NCBI RefSeq assembly: GCF_000577335.1
Contig: NZ_CBYL010000006.1
Location: forward strand, 59,342-123,341
Reading direction: 5' to 3'
Source: Faecalispora jeddahensis
GTDB taxonomy: Bacteria > Bacillota > Clostridia > Oscillospirales > Acutalibacteraceae
Length of the DNA: 64,000 bases
In this document: positions 1 through 8,171 of the stretch, one piece after another
Layout of the letters: each line of letters begins with the position of its first letter
Numbering within the stretch: the first letter of the stretch is position 1
The notes under the pieces: generated by a model
The model's database searches: none
What the model was told of the DNA's origin: nothing
The model's input: the letters and a program-made list of their open reading frames with translations, nothing else
Translations under genes and position numbers: made by a program

Positions 1-130
1 GGCTCGGTTTGGAGCGGTTATTCTCCCAGCGGTTCAGCGTTGTATAACTTACGTTCAAATCACGAGCCAGCTGTTCCTGGGATATATTCAGTTCTTTTCG
101 TATGGATTTCAGGATTACATCGATGGTCAT
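1..130 (-). CDS. XRE-family helix-turn-helix regulator, N-terminal part
   Basis: The reverse strand reads from an ATG at 130 through 43 codons and runs off the left edge. The peptide has the typical XRE/Cro DNA-binding start: an SIRKELNISQEQLARDLNV core, then a recognition helix with TTLNRWENNRSKPS. A strong GGAGG lies just upstream of the ATG, and the promoter region holds a short inverted repeat (156-171) suited to autoregulation. It starts the cargo of the mobile element to its right. The rest of the protein, and any partner domain, lies outside the window. Confidence 0.8.
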   Translation of the reverse strand, partial: MTIDVILKSIRKELNISQEQLARDLNVSYTTLNRWENNRSKPS

Positions 131-155
131 TGAATTCCACCTCCACTTCCTATAT

Positions 156-171
156 TATAGCGTATGCTATA
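156..171. promoter_or_regulatory. Small inverted repeat, possible XRE operator
   Basis: TATAGC-GTAT-GCTATA is a perfect 6-bp inverted repeat with a 4-bp spacer, about 25 bp upstream of the XRE start codon and overlapping its likely -10 region. The role as an autoregulatory operator is inferred from position only. Confidence 0.35.
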
Positions 172-219
172 GCGGATGACAACGGTTGTGGTAAATTTTA
201 CTTCCGTTTTTCTCTGACT

Positions 220-1308
220 TTAATCCAACCGGATCCTCGCCAGCATTTCCTCGCCGGAGATTTTGCCCTCCACATACTCCCGCCGGGCCTGGCTGGCGGC
301 AGAAGACCAAGCCTTAAACTGTTCTTCCGACAAATCCCTACCGCTGTGTTCTCCAGCATATTTTTCCGCCGCCCGGTACCAGCGGGAATAGACCTTGTTG
401 TACTCGGTGAGGTATTGCTGTAAAAACGCATCGGCTTCAATCCCTTTTTCAAAAAACAGCTTGGCTCCAACCTGTTTGCAGGTTCGCTTGCCCTTGTAGG
501 TCCGGTCGCAGAAATCCCTCTTGCGCTTATCCGTCAGCACGAAATACCGCCCGCAAAGCTTGCACCGCTTCACATACTGACCGTTTTTCAGCATCTCGGT
601 AAACTCAAAGAACAGCATCTCGTCCAGATACTCAATCAGGTAATAGGGCATCAAGCTCACGCCTTTAACATCCTGATGCATAATCTCCAGCAGGTCGTCC
701 AGCTCAGTCAGCTTCCAGTCGTGGATATCCCGCAAGGTATCGATATCTACCTTGCCTTTCTTTTTTGGCAGCAGTGCATACTGCATCTTCACCGCGGCAC
801 TCCCGAACTCGGGATGCCCAGTCATAAACTCACATAACCGCTCAGACATGATTTTGTCCGGGCGGTTTTCTTTGTCCAGGCACATATCGACCGCTTCACG
901 GAAAATCTCCTGCAGTTCGATGACGCGCCCCAACTCATCTAAACAAACGGCAAGCTGCTTGAGCTGCTCGGCTTCAATGTCGTCTTTGTAATAGATGGGC
1001 GTATTCAGAATGTTGTTGAGCAGCCCCACAAGAAAGAAAAACGCATAGCTGTGTTTATGCTTGAGCGTTTCCGCGACATCGAAAACAGCGTCCCGGACTT
1101 CCTGATAGTGCTCCATCGTAAGCGGGATGTTTTTTGCCGCCGCCAGCCACAGCCGGTACTTGCTCAAATCCAGCTCGACAAAATCAATGAGTCCCTGCCC
1201 GATGTGTTTCTCCGCGTACTGTCCGTTATGCTCCGCGTTGGTAAACGTCATGAAATGGACCAGTCCGTCGCTGCCGTAAAAGACCCGGATATGTGGATAC
1301 TGCGCCAT
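220..1308 (-). CDS. DUF6076 protein with a zinc-finger-like Cys cluster
   Basis: A 362-residue soluble protein of a family often found in Firmicute integrative elements (DUF6076, recognised by overall pattern). The N-terminal two thirds are helical with no catalytic motif that I recognise. Near residue 250 it carries KRCKLCGRYFVL followed by DFCDR and TCKQVGA, a four-Cys arrangement like a zinc knuckle, then a basic helical C-terminus. The ATG at 1308 is preceded by AAGGAAGG. It lies between the XRE gene and mobC, transcribed away from the mobilisation genes, so it is cargo rather than core machinery. Function unknown. Confidence 0.7.
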   Translation of the reverse strand: MAQYPHIRVFYGSDGLVHFMTFTNAEHNGQYAEKHIGQGLIDFVELDLSKYRLWLAAAKNIPLTMEHYQEVRDAVFDVAETLKHKHSYAFFFLVGLLNNILNTPIYYKDDIEAEQLKQLAVCLDELGRVIELQEIFREAVDMCLDKENRPDKIMSERLCEFMTGHPEFGSAAVKMQYALLPKKKGKVDIDTLRDIHDWKLTELDDLLEIMHQDVKGVSLMPYYLIEYLDEMLFFEFTEMLKNGQYVKRCKLCGRYFVLTDKRKRDFCDRTYKGKRTCKQVGAKLFFEKGIEADAFLQQYLTEYNKVYSRWYRAAEKYAGEHSGRDLSEEQFKAWSSAASQARREYVEGKISGEEMLARIRLD

Positions 1309-1573
1309 ATTTGCCTTCCTTTCGCAAAGAATCGATTACTCGTAAAACATATCATCTGCGCTTCCCTGTGTACTTCAGAGTTAGTCTATACGATAATAAT
1401 ATCACAAAGAATTGAATTAATCCACTTTAGATTCTTTAGTGAATAGGAGGTGCGTATTATGCACAATACGGAAGCCCTCCCGTTGGGAGGGGCAAGCAAA
1501 GCGTACGGCTATACGCCGGCCGCTGTTCGGCGGGGCATTGCCCCACACCCCGAGTCATGGAAAGGAGCATTGC

Positions 1574-1885
1574 ATGAAAAAACAAAAGGATAAAACCTAT
1601 GCATTTAGGGTTCGTTCGGCTGACCTGAAAAAGATAAAGACCAAGGCGAAACGAGCGAATTTGACCGTTACTGATTATCTCACTGCGTGTGCCTTAAATA
1701 AGGAAATCACCGTTATTGACGGTCTGGATGGTGTGCTATCTGAATTAAAGGCACAAGGCAGAAATCTCAATCAACTCACCATTCTCTCCCATCAAGGCAG
1801 GAGCTATCCCAGCCAGATTGAAAAGCTTACCGATGCCTACGGGGATATCTGTGCCTTATTGAAAAAGATTTTGGAGGCGGTGTAA
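1574..1885 (+). CDS. mobC: MobC-like relaxosome accessory protein
   Basis: A 103-residue basic protein with the KKIKTKAKRANLTVTDYL ribbon-helix-helix-like start and the ELKAQGRNLNQLTIL segment typical of MobC. MobC proteins help the relaxase open the double strand at the transfer origin. I chose the ATG at 1574 because AAAGGAG precedes it; an upstream in-frame ATG at 1439 would add an unrelated tail. The stop overlaps the relaxase start by one base (TAATG), so the two are translationally coupled. An origin of transfer should lie just upstream, in 1309-1573, but I could not define one. Confidence 0.85.
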   Translation: MKKQKDKTYAFRVRSADLKKIKTKAKRANLTVTDYLTACALNKEITVIDGLDGVLSELKAQGRNLNQLTILSHQGRSYPSQIEKLTDAYGDICALLKKILEAV

Positions 1886-2901
1886 TGGCAACCTTTACAA
1901 GGATCAAAGTCAAGAAGCAGTCCTGCGGACGTATGCTGGGCGCTCTTGCGTATGTGCTGCAGGGGCATAAGGTTGGCTTTGAGGGCGGCAGAGTGGAAAG
2001 CGGCGTCAACTGTCTTCCCTACACCAGCTATCTGGAAATGATGGCAACCAAGGAGAAATTCAAGAAAACCGGCGATGTTTGCTTTTATCATTTCGTCCAG
2101 TCCTTTTCCGACAAAGAAGAAATCACTCCTTGGCAGGCCAATGAAGCAGCACGGGAACTGGCCGAAAGGCTGTTCCCCGATTACGAATGTGTGGTAGCGA
2201 CTCACTGCGATACCGACAATCTGCATTCCCACATTATCGTCAATTCCGTCAACTTCAGGGATGGTAAGAAACTGCATCTATCGCCCACATCCATTCAGGA
2301 GATGCGGCAGGTCAACGACCAGATTTGTATGGCACACGGATTTTCCGTGCTGGAACCTTATGATGGCAGAAAGAAAAAGCACAGGCTTACCCCCGGCGAA
2401 TACCGCGCTGCCGAGCGAGGCGAGAGCTGGAAATTTCAACTTATCAAAGCCATAGAAGAAGCCTTGCTCTACTCACCGGATAAGGAGAGCTTCATTCAGA
2501 ACATGGAATATGAAGGGTATACCGTTCGCTGGGATCACCACAAATACATCCTGTTTACCACCCCAGAGGGCAAAAGCTGCCGTGACCGCAGCCTGCATGA
2601 TGAAACCTATCTCAAGGAGAACCTTGAAAGACTGTTCGTTTACCGTGCCCAGAATGGATTTACCCCGTTAACTCCGGAGCCGCCAGAGGGTTGGCTGGGG
2701 CAGTTGGAGCAGGCCGGACACCTCTCTGAGAATTTGATTTTTCTCGGCAAAAACTTGGAGAGCACGGCGAATGTTCCGCCGCCTATTCCGCTACAAACTT
2801 GGACAGACAGCAAGCAGCGCCAGCGAGAAGCACTGAAAAAGCTAGCCCAGGGGCACAAGCTCCAAAGCGAGCAGGAGCAGGAAATCAATTTTACCATGTA
2901 G
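1885..2901 (+). CDS. Relaxase/mobilisation nuclease
   Basis: A 338-residue relaxase. The metal-binding motif is plain: THCDTDNLHSHIIVNSVNF near residue 115, with the HxH pair and trailing Asn of the family. Likely nucleophile tyrosines lie in the first 50 residues (LAYVLQG, LPYTSY). Relaxases of this type nick at oriT and lead the strand into the recipient. At 338 residues it is short compared with many element relaxases, mainly in the C-terminal region, but the nuclease domain looks complete. It follows mobC and precedes the TnpW-like gene and the recombinase, the usual order in Tn4451-like elements. Confidence 0.9.
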   Translation: MATFTRIKVKKQSCGRMLGALAYVLQGHKVGFEGGRVESGVNCLPYTSYLEMMATKEKFKKTGDVCFYHFVQSFSDKEEITPWQANEAARELAERLFPDYECVVATHCDTDNLHSHIIVNSVNFRDGKKLHLSPTSIQEMRQVNDQICMAHGFSVLEPYDGRKKKHRLTPGEYRAAERGESWKFQLIKAIEEALLYSPDKESFIQNMEYEGYTVRWDHHKYILFTTPEGKSCRDRSLHDETYLKENLERLFVYRAQNGFTPLTPEPPEGWLGQLEQAGHLSENLIFLGKNLESTANVPPPIPLQTWTDSKQRQREALKKLAQGHKLQSEQEQEINFTM

Positions 2902-2927
2902 CCCCCCACGGGGAGAAAGGAATTTGT

Positions 2928-3218
2928 ATGGACAGAAAAGAAAGCTTTGCAAGGCACTATTTGGAAACCGGTGTTCTCGGCGCTTATGAAACCGCCGAGG
3001 TGGCATGGGACGAAGTTGTGAACGGGAAATGTGCCCCCTGTTTTGAAGATGCGATGGTTGTCTTTGGCACAGAGCAAACCCATATCGACCGCAGGATGGA
3101 TATCGGCGGCAGAAGCTTCCGCATCCGTTCGGTGTTTCCCGCAGCAGGGCATACCCCCACGGACAAGCTCCTCGCCCTGATTGACGCGGAGCTTGAAAAA
3201 AGCACACATTCCGCCTGA
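2928..3218 (+). CDS. TnpW-like transposon-encoded small protein
   Basis: A 96-residue protein. Its C-terminal half (RRMDIGGRSFRIRSVF, then a TDKLLALIDAELEK helix) follows the pattern of the short TnpW proteins of Tn4451-type transposons, which lie next to the large resolvase. Their role is not established. The N-terminal half (ARHYLETGVLGAYETAEVAW) is extra compared with TnpW. The ATG at 2928 follows GGGGAGAAAGG, 26 bp after the relaxase stop, so it belongs to the same operon. Confidence 0.6.
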   Translation: MDRKESFARHYLETGVLGAYETAEVAWDEVVNGKCAPCFEDAMVVFGTEQTHIDRRMDIGGRSFRIRSVFPAAGHTPTDKLLALIDAELEKSTHSA

Positions 3219-3302
3219 AATCAGTAGACTTGCGGCAGCCGGTACGGTATGATATGTGGTACCGTATTCGGTTTGCCGCAGGAAAAGGAGGATTTTTTAA
3301 AA

Positions 3303-5030
3303 ATGGCAAACCAGGAACAATATACGATTTTATACGGCAGGCTCAGCCAGGAGGACGAGCGCGAGGGCGAGTCCAACAGCATCCAGAACCAGCGGCTGAT
3401 GCTGGAAAAATACGCGGAGGACAACGGCTTTCCCAACACCAAATTCCTGTACGATGACGGCTATTCGGGTACCAATTTCAACCGTCCGGCGTGGAACGAG
3501 GTCATGCGGCTGGCGGAAAACGGCGAGGTTGCGACCATCATTGTTAAGGATATGTCCCGGTTGGGACGAGATTATCTGCAGGTGGGGCAATATACCGAGC
3601 TGATTTTTCCCAGCATGGGCATCCGCTTCATTGCGGTCAACGACGGTGTGGACAGTCTCTACGGCGACAACGATTTTGCTCCGTTCAAAAATTTGTTCAA
3701 TGATTTCTACGCCAAGGACACCAGCCGGAAAATCCGAGCGGTGAAAAAGGCACAGGCGGAGCGCGGGGAAAGGCTCGGCACAAGGCCGCCCTATGGCTAC
3801 AGGAAAAGCGAGGACAACCCCAAGCAGATTGTCCCCGATGAGCAAACAGCGGACGTTGTGCGTCATATTTTCCGGCTTTGTGCCGAGGGTAGGGGCCCCA
3901 GTCAGATTGCCAAGCAGTTGAAAGCGGAGCAGATTTTGACCCCCACCAATTACTACTACCAGCAGACTGGTGTGGCTCTGGTGAATCTTGACACCACGAG
4001 ACCCTACGCATGGAAAGACACAACCATAGCCAATATTCTCAGCGATGTTTCCTACCTTGGACACACCATCAGCATGCGCTATACCACCGTATCCTACAAA
4101 AACAAAAAGCAAATTGAGCGTCCCGAATCCGAATGGCTGAAGTTTGAGAACACCCATGAACCGCTCATATCGCAGGAATTATGGGACATTGTGCAGGACA
4201 TCCGCAAACACAAAAAGCGCCCGCCCAAAAAGATGGATACCCCCAACCTGTTTTCCGGTCTGGTGTTCTGCGCCGACTGCGGCGGCACGCTGGTGCTCCA
4301 CCGGGCGCATACCATGAAGGAAACACAGAACAACTTTATGTGCTCCACTTACAAGAAACGCGGCAAAGAGGAATGCAGCGCCCACTACATCCGGGAAACG
4401 CAGCTCAAAACCATTGTGCTGGATGATCTGAAACGGGTGACCCATTATGCCCGGCAGAAGGAAATGCTGTTTGTCGAGCATATCACCCGCAAGAACACCG
4501 CCGAAACCCGGCAGGAAATTACCCGCATCCAGCGGGAAATCGACGCCGCCAAACGGCGGGATGGCGAGCTCACGGCCCTGTTCAAGCGGCTCTATGAGGA
4601 CAATGTACTGGGACGCATTCCCAACGAACACTTCCGGCTGCTCTCCTCCGAGTATACCACGGAACAGGCGGAGCTACGGGGAAAACTCCCAAAGCTGGAG
4701 GAACGGCTGGAACAGCTTCGGAACTCGCTGACCAACGTGGCGCAGTTTATTGACAAGGCCAAGCGGTACAGCGATATTACGGAGCTCACGCCGGAAATTC
4801 TGCGGCTGTTCATTGAGAAGATCGTGGTGGGAGAAAAGTCTCAGAAATATTCCCGCACCGCCGAGCAGGACATCTGGATTTACTACCGGGACATCGGCCT
4901 GATGGACACGCCTGTGGAGCCAGAAACAGTGCGGGAGGCCGGGTCGGGCGATGGGGAGGCATACTTAACGGACGAGGCCCCTGCCGCCGCCAGTGCCGCT
5001 CCATCGGCCAGTACCGGCCCCGCCGCGTGA
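3303..5030 (+). CDS. Large serine recombinase (TnpX type)
   Basis: A 575-residue site-specific recombinase that would excise and insert the element. The N-terminal catalytic domain shows YGRLSQED with the nucleophile Ser15, then YSGTNF and KDMSRLGRDY. A recombinase domain follows (PPYGYR, IFRLCAEGRGPSQIAKQL), then a zinc ribbon (CADCGGTLVL with later Cys residues) and a long coiled coil. The last 35 residues are Ala-rich and low complexity. AAAAGGAGG stands 8 nt before the ATG at 3303; the 18 upstream in-frame codons are not needed. It is the last gene of the element, so an attachment end should lie between 5031 and 5189. Confidence 0.95.
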   Translation: MANQEQYTILYGRLSQEDEREGESNSIQNQRLMLEKYAEDNGFPNTKFLYDDGYSGTNFNRPAWNEVMRLAENGEVATIIVKDMSRLGRDYLQVGQYTELIFPSMGIRFIAVNDGVDSLYGDNDFAPFKNLFNDFYAKDTSRKIRAVKKAQAERGERLGTRPPYGYRKSEDNPKQIVPDEQTADVVRHIFRLCAEGRGPSQIAKQLKAEQILTPTNYYYQQTGVALVNLDTTRPYAWKDTTIANILSDVSYLGHTISMRYTTVSYKNKKQIERPESEWLKFENTHEPLISQELWDIVQDIRKHKKRPPKKMDTPNLFSGLVFCADCGGTLVLHRAHTMKETQNNFMCSTYKKRGKEECSAHYIRETQLKTIVLDDLKRVTHYARQKEMLFVEHITRKNTAETRQEITRIQREIDAAKRRDGELTALFKRLYEDNVLGRIPNEHFRLLSSEYTTEQAELRGKLPKLEERLEQLRNSLTNVAQFIDKAKRYSDITELTPEILRLFIEKIVVGEKSQKYSRTAEQDIWIYYRDIGLMDTPVEPETVREAGSGDGEAYLTDEAPAAASAAPSASTGPAA

Positions 5031-5040
5031 GAAAAAAGCA

Positions 5041-5066
5041 GGGCGGACAGCCGAAACTGTCCGCCC
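5041..5066 (+). terminator. Hairpin after the recombinase gene
   Basis: GGGCGGACAG and CTGTCCGCCC form a perfect 10-bp stem with a 6-nt loop, 11 bp after the recombinase stop. No U-tract follows, so it may be a terminator or a terminal structure of the mobile element. Confidence 0.5.
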
Positions 5067-5189
5067 CATCACAGGGATTTATACCCGATTCACTTTTTGT
5101 CCCTATGATACCCCGCCTAATAGTCGGCGGCTGTTTCGTAAATTGGCTGATATAAAAGCTTTTTTCCTGTTGATATCAAATTGCTGTGT

Positions 5190-6179
5190 TTATTTCGCGT
5201 TTGCGATCGCCGCGTTTGCGTCGCGCGTCATTCTTTCAAAATCCGCCTGTTCCAGAACGAGCTCACCCGCCTTGGCATTTTCCTCCACCTGCTCAATCTT
5301 TCTCGCGCCGCCCAGCACATTTAGGTATTTGCTGCGGGCCGCCATCCAGGCAATCACAAGATTCCCCAGCGTGCAGCCGTATTTTTCCGTAAGGTCGGAC
5401 CAGCCGTTCAGCATTTGCAGTGCGAACTGGCGATGCTCCGGCATCCACCAGAATTTATTTTCATGCACAGAGCCTTCTGGAATCACGTAATCCATTGTGA
5501 TTTTGCCGGTCAGCAGGCCCTGCTCCAGCGGCGAATACGCCTGGAGGGTAATTCTATGCTCCTCGCAGTAAGGCAGCAGCGAAGCCTCTACACGGCGGTC
5601 TAACAGGCTGAATTTCTCCTGAACAACATCTACCTTGCCGTATTTCAGGTATTCGTCCAGATGCGCCGTCGTCACGTTGGAAGCACCGATCACACGGATT
5701 TTGCCCTCCTGCTTCATTTTCAGCAGCTCTGTCATCGTTTCGGCAATCGTCGTGCCGCCTTCCGGGGCCTGCCAATGGGTATAATAAATATCGATGTAAT
5801 CCGTCTGCAGGCGGCGCAGGCTGTCCTCTAAATCCTGCCGGATGGAACGCGCGGAAAGATTGCGGTACACCTCATGGCCGTCCCGTTCAAAACGGTCGGT
5901 ACCGTTGGCATCGCGCCACTGCAAGCCACATTTGGTCGAAAGAACCGCACTTTCTCTGCGCCCTTTCAGTGCGCGGCCCACCACCTCTTCACTGTGCCCA
6001 AAGCCGTAGACCGGCGCGGTGTCGATCCAGTTCAGTCCCTGATCCAGCGCGCAGTGGATGGCGCGCACGGAAAGAGAATCATCGTTCTCGCCCCACCAGC
6101 TTCCGCCGCCGATGGCCCACGCCCCCAAAGACAATACTCCGGTGATCAGGCCGGATTCCCCTATTTCTCTTGTCCTCAT
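5190..6179 (-). CDS. Aldo/keto reductase
   Basis: A 329-residue NADPH-dependent oxidoreductase with the AKR (beta/alpha)8 pattern. The catalytic tetrad is complete: D53 and Y58 in DTAPVYGFGH, K83 in STKCGL, and H135 in YTHWQAP. The C-terminal cofactor segment includes VLGGARKIEQVEENA. It resembles the general-stress and sugar-aldehyde reductases of the YqkF/IolS group; the substrate cannot be read from sequence. GGCGGAGG precedes the ATG at 6179. It borders the right end of the mobile element but looks intact. Confidence 0.9.
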   Translation of the reverse strand: MRTREIGESGLITGVLSLGAWAIGGGSWWGENDDSLSVRAIHCALDQGLNWIDTAPVYGFGHSEEVVGRALKGRRESAVLSTKCGLQWRDANGTDRFERDGHEVYRNLSARSIRQDLEDSLRRLQTDYIDIYYTHWQAPEGGTTIAETMTELLKMKQEGKIRVIGASNVTTAHLDEYLKYGKVDVVQEKFSLLDRRVEASLLPYCEEHRITLQAYSPLEQGLLTGKITMDYVIPEGSVHENKFWWMPEHRQFALQMLNGWSDLTEKYGCTLGNLVIAWMAARSKYLNVLGGARKIEQVEENAKAGELVLEQADFERMTRDANAAIANAK

Positions 6180-6218
6180 ATTTTTTCCTCCGCCTTATCT
6201 TTTCATTTTATTTTTCTA

Positions 6219-6313
6219 TTGTACAATAAACGGCAGCGGTTATTCAACCTTATGCGGCACACTTCCACATATCGCATATTTTTCTCTTTGGGAATTGCAT
6301 CAATTTACTAAAA
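6219..6313 (+). repeat. Copy A of a three-copy ~90-bp repeat
   Basis: Starts TTGTACAAT, then CAGCGGTTATTC, then CATATCGCATATTTTTC exactly 34 bp after the CAGC. Copies B and C repeat this layout. The three lie in the 400-bp gap between the aldo/keto reductase and the DUF378 gene. Confidence 0.75.
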
Positions 6314-6365
6314 TCATTGTCCTTTTCTTCCTGTGATGAGAGAGAACAACACGAATGATATATGC

Positions 6366-6460
6366 TTGTACAATGGACCACAGCGGTTATTCGGGCATCT
6401 GCGTCAACCTTGGCACACCGCATCGTTTCCGCTTTGAGAATCGTTTAAATTCACTGAAAA
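6366..6460 (+). repeat. Copy B of the ~90-bp repeat
   Basis: Same order as copy A: TTGTACAAT at 6366, CAGCGGTTATTC at 6381, and a diverged CACACCGCATCGTTTCC block 33 bp further. It is the most diverged copy. Confidence 0.65.
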
Positions 6461-6470
6461 CTGGGTCATG

Positions 6471-6550
6471 AAACAGCAGCAGTTATTCAGTCCTCTGCGG
6501 CGCAGCCCGGCATATCGCATATTTTTCCCTTTTTGGATTACACTAAAACA
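6471..6550 (+). repeat. Copy C of the ~90-bp repeat
   Basis: CAGCAGTTATTC at 6477 and CATATCGCATATTTTTC at 6511 keep the 34-bp spacing of copy A. The TTGTACAAT head is missing. The copy ends just before the ribosome binding site of the DUF378 gene. Confidence 0.75.
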
Positions 6551-6581
6551 GACAAAATTTTTAATGAAAGGTGGAAACACA

Positions 6582-6791
6582 ATGTTGGACATGATTGCTC
6601 TCATTCTTCTGATTATCGGAGGAATCAACTGGGGCTCGATCGGTGTGTTCCAATTTGACATTGTTGCCTGGGCGTTTCAGGGACAGACTGAGATCATCAG
6701 CCGAATCATCTATACGCTTGTGGGCCTTGCCGGAGTATGGTGCATCTCTCTGCTGTTCCGTGACAATGAAATTACAGGCAGAAGAAAATAA
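6582..6791 (+). CDS. DUF378 small membrane protein
   Basis: A 69-residue protein with two predicted membrane helices (LDMIALILLIIGGINWGSIG and IIYTLVGLAGVWCISLLF) separated by a short loop, matching the YuzA/DUF378 family of Firmicutes. Function unknown. I chose the ATG at 6582 because AGGTGG stands 8 nt before it; an ATG at 6564 would add six residues. It is a single gene, converging with ackA on a shared terminator, and has three diverged repeats upstream. Confidence 0.85.
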   Translation: MLDMIALILLIIGGINWGSIGVFQFDIVAWAFQGQTEIISRIIYTLVGLAGVWCISLLFRDNEITGRRK

Positions 6792-6793
6792 AA

Positions 6794-6819
6794 GCGGCGG
6801 AGAAAGCATTCTCCGCCGC
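6794..6819. terminator. Bidirectional terminator between DUF378 gene and ackA
   Basis: GCGGCGGAGAA and TTCTCCGCCGC form a perfect 11-bp stem with an AGCA loop, 3 bp after the DUF378 stop and 18 bp past the end of ackA on the other strand. Confidence 0.8.
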
Positions 6820-6836
6820 AGGCATTTGATGGAATA

Positions 6837-8045
6837 TTACAGCTTGCTGATGATCTCTTTGGTATCGCGCGCAATGACCAGCTCTTCGTTGGTGGGGATG
6901 ACAAATACCTGCACCTTCGAATCGGGAGCCGAGATTTTGCCGCCCTTGCCGCGGATCATCTGCTCGTTGAGCTCTTTCGATACCTTCACGCCCAGATAGG
7001 TCAGGCCGTCGCAGACATTCTGGCGGTGATCGGTCTGGTTCTCGCCGAGGCCGGCGGTGAACACAATGGCATCGCAGCCGTTCATGGCCGCAGCATAGCT
7101 GCCGATGAACTTCTTGATCTGATATACCAGCATCTTGTGGGCCAGAACCGCTCTCGGCACGCCCTCTTCCGCAGCTTTGGTAACGTCGCGGTCGTCGCTG
7201 GAAATACCGGAAATGCCCAGCAGGCCGGATTTCTTGTTCAGGATGTCGCTCATCTGCTCGGCAGAGAGGTTTTCTTTCTCCTGAATAAAGGTAACAACGG
7301 AGGGATCCAGGCTGCCGCAGCGGGTACCCATCATGAAGCCGTCCAGAGGAGTCAGGCCCATGCTGGTATCAATGACCTTGCCCTGATCCACAGCGGTAAT
7401 GGAGGAACCATTGCCCAGGTGGCAGGTGATGATCTTCAGCTCAGACATCGGCTTGCCCATCAGTTCTGCGCAGCGCTCGCTGACGAAACGATGAGAGGTG
7501 CCGTGGAAGCCATAGCGGCGAATCTGATATTTTTCAAAATACTCGTAAGGAATCGGGTAAATATAAGCCTCAGGCGGCATGGTGGAATGGAAGGCTGTAT
7601 CGAATACCGCAATCTGCGGAACCTTCTCGCCAAAAACCTCCTGGCAGGCGCGGATACCCTGCAGGTTTACGCTGTTGTGCAGCGGAGCCAGCGGGATCAG
7701 TTCCTCGATGGTATCGATAACCTCCTGGTTGATCAGAACGGAGTTCATGAACTTCATGCCGCCCTGCACCACACGGTGGCCTACCGCGGTGACCTCGGAC
7801 AGATCTTTGATCACACCAACCTCGGCGTCTACCAAAGCGTTCTTGACCTGCATGAATGCCGCAATGTGATCGGGCATGTCCACCGTCAGCTTCTTCTCGC
7901 GGCCGTCGGCGGTCTTATGACCGAAAATACCATCTCCAAGGCCAATTCTCTCGCAGTTTCCTTTTGCGAGTACTTCCTCATTGGTCATATCAATCAACTG
8001 ATATTTCAGGGATGAGCTCCCCGCATTAATGACCAGAATCTTCAT
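6837..8045 (-). CDS. ackA: Acetate kinase
   Basis: A 402-residue enzyme making ATP and acetate from acetyl phosphate and ADP, the last step of acetogenic fermentation. Family motifs are present in order: NAGSSSLKYQL at the N-terminus, RRYGFHGTSHRF, the nucleotide-binding TCHLGNGSSITAV, the MMGTRCGSLDP signature and FTAGLGENQ. The ATG at 8045 follows AGGAGGGA; 29 further upstream codons are unlikely to be translated. No phosphotransacetylase is adjacent. The divergent neighbour is tmcAL, which uses acetate as substrate. Confidence 0.97.
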   Translation of the reverse strand: MKILVINAGSSSLKYQLIDMTNEEVLAKGNCERIGLGDGIFGHKTADGREKKLTVDMPDHIAAFMQVKNALVDAEVGVIKDLSEVTAVGHRVVQGGMKFMNSVLINQEVIDTIEELIPLAPLHNSVNLQGIRACQEVFGEKVPQIAVFDTAFHSTMPPEAYIYPIPYEYFEKYQIRRYGFHGTSHRFVSERCAELMGKPMSELKIITCHLGNGSSITAVDQGKVIDTSMGLTPLDGFMMGTRCGSLDPSVVTFIQEKENLSAEQMSDILNKKSGLLGISGISSDDRDVTKAAEEGVPRAVLAHKMLVYQIKKFIGSYAAAMNGCDAIVFTAGLGENQTDHRQNVCDGLTYLGVKVSKELNEQMIRGKGGKISAPDSKVQVFVIPTNEELVIARDTKEIISKL

Positions 8046-8171
8046 CGGATTCCCTCCTAAACTTTCTAAATATTGTAAAAACAGCTTGAAAGTGCCTTTA
8101 CAATACTGTACTATAGAACCGTACACTATCATAGTACATTTTCACAAATATTTCAAGGAGTTTTTTACCCA

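Noticed and set aside
7026..8015. 329-codon plus-strand frame opposite ackA
   Set aside because: Shadow of the strongly conserved acetate kinase gene, with no start signal.
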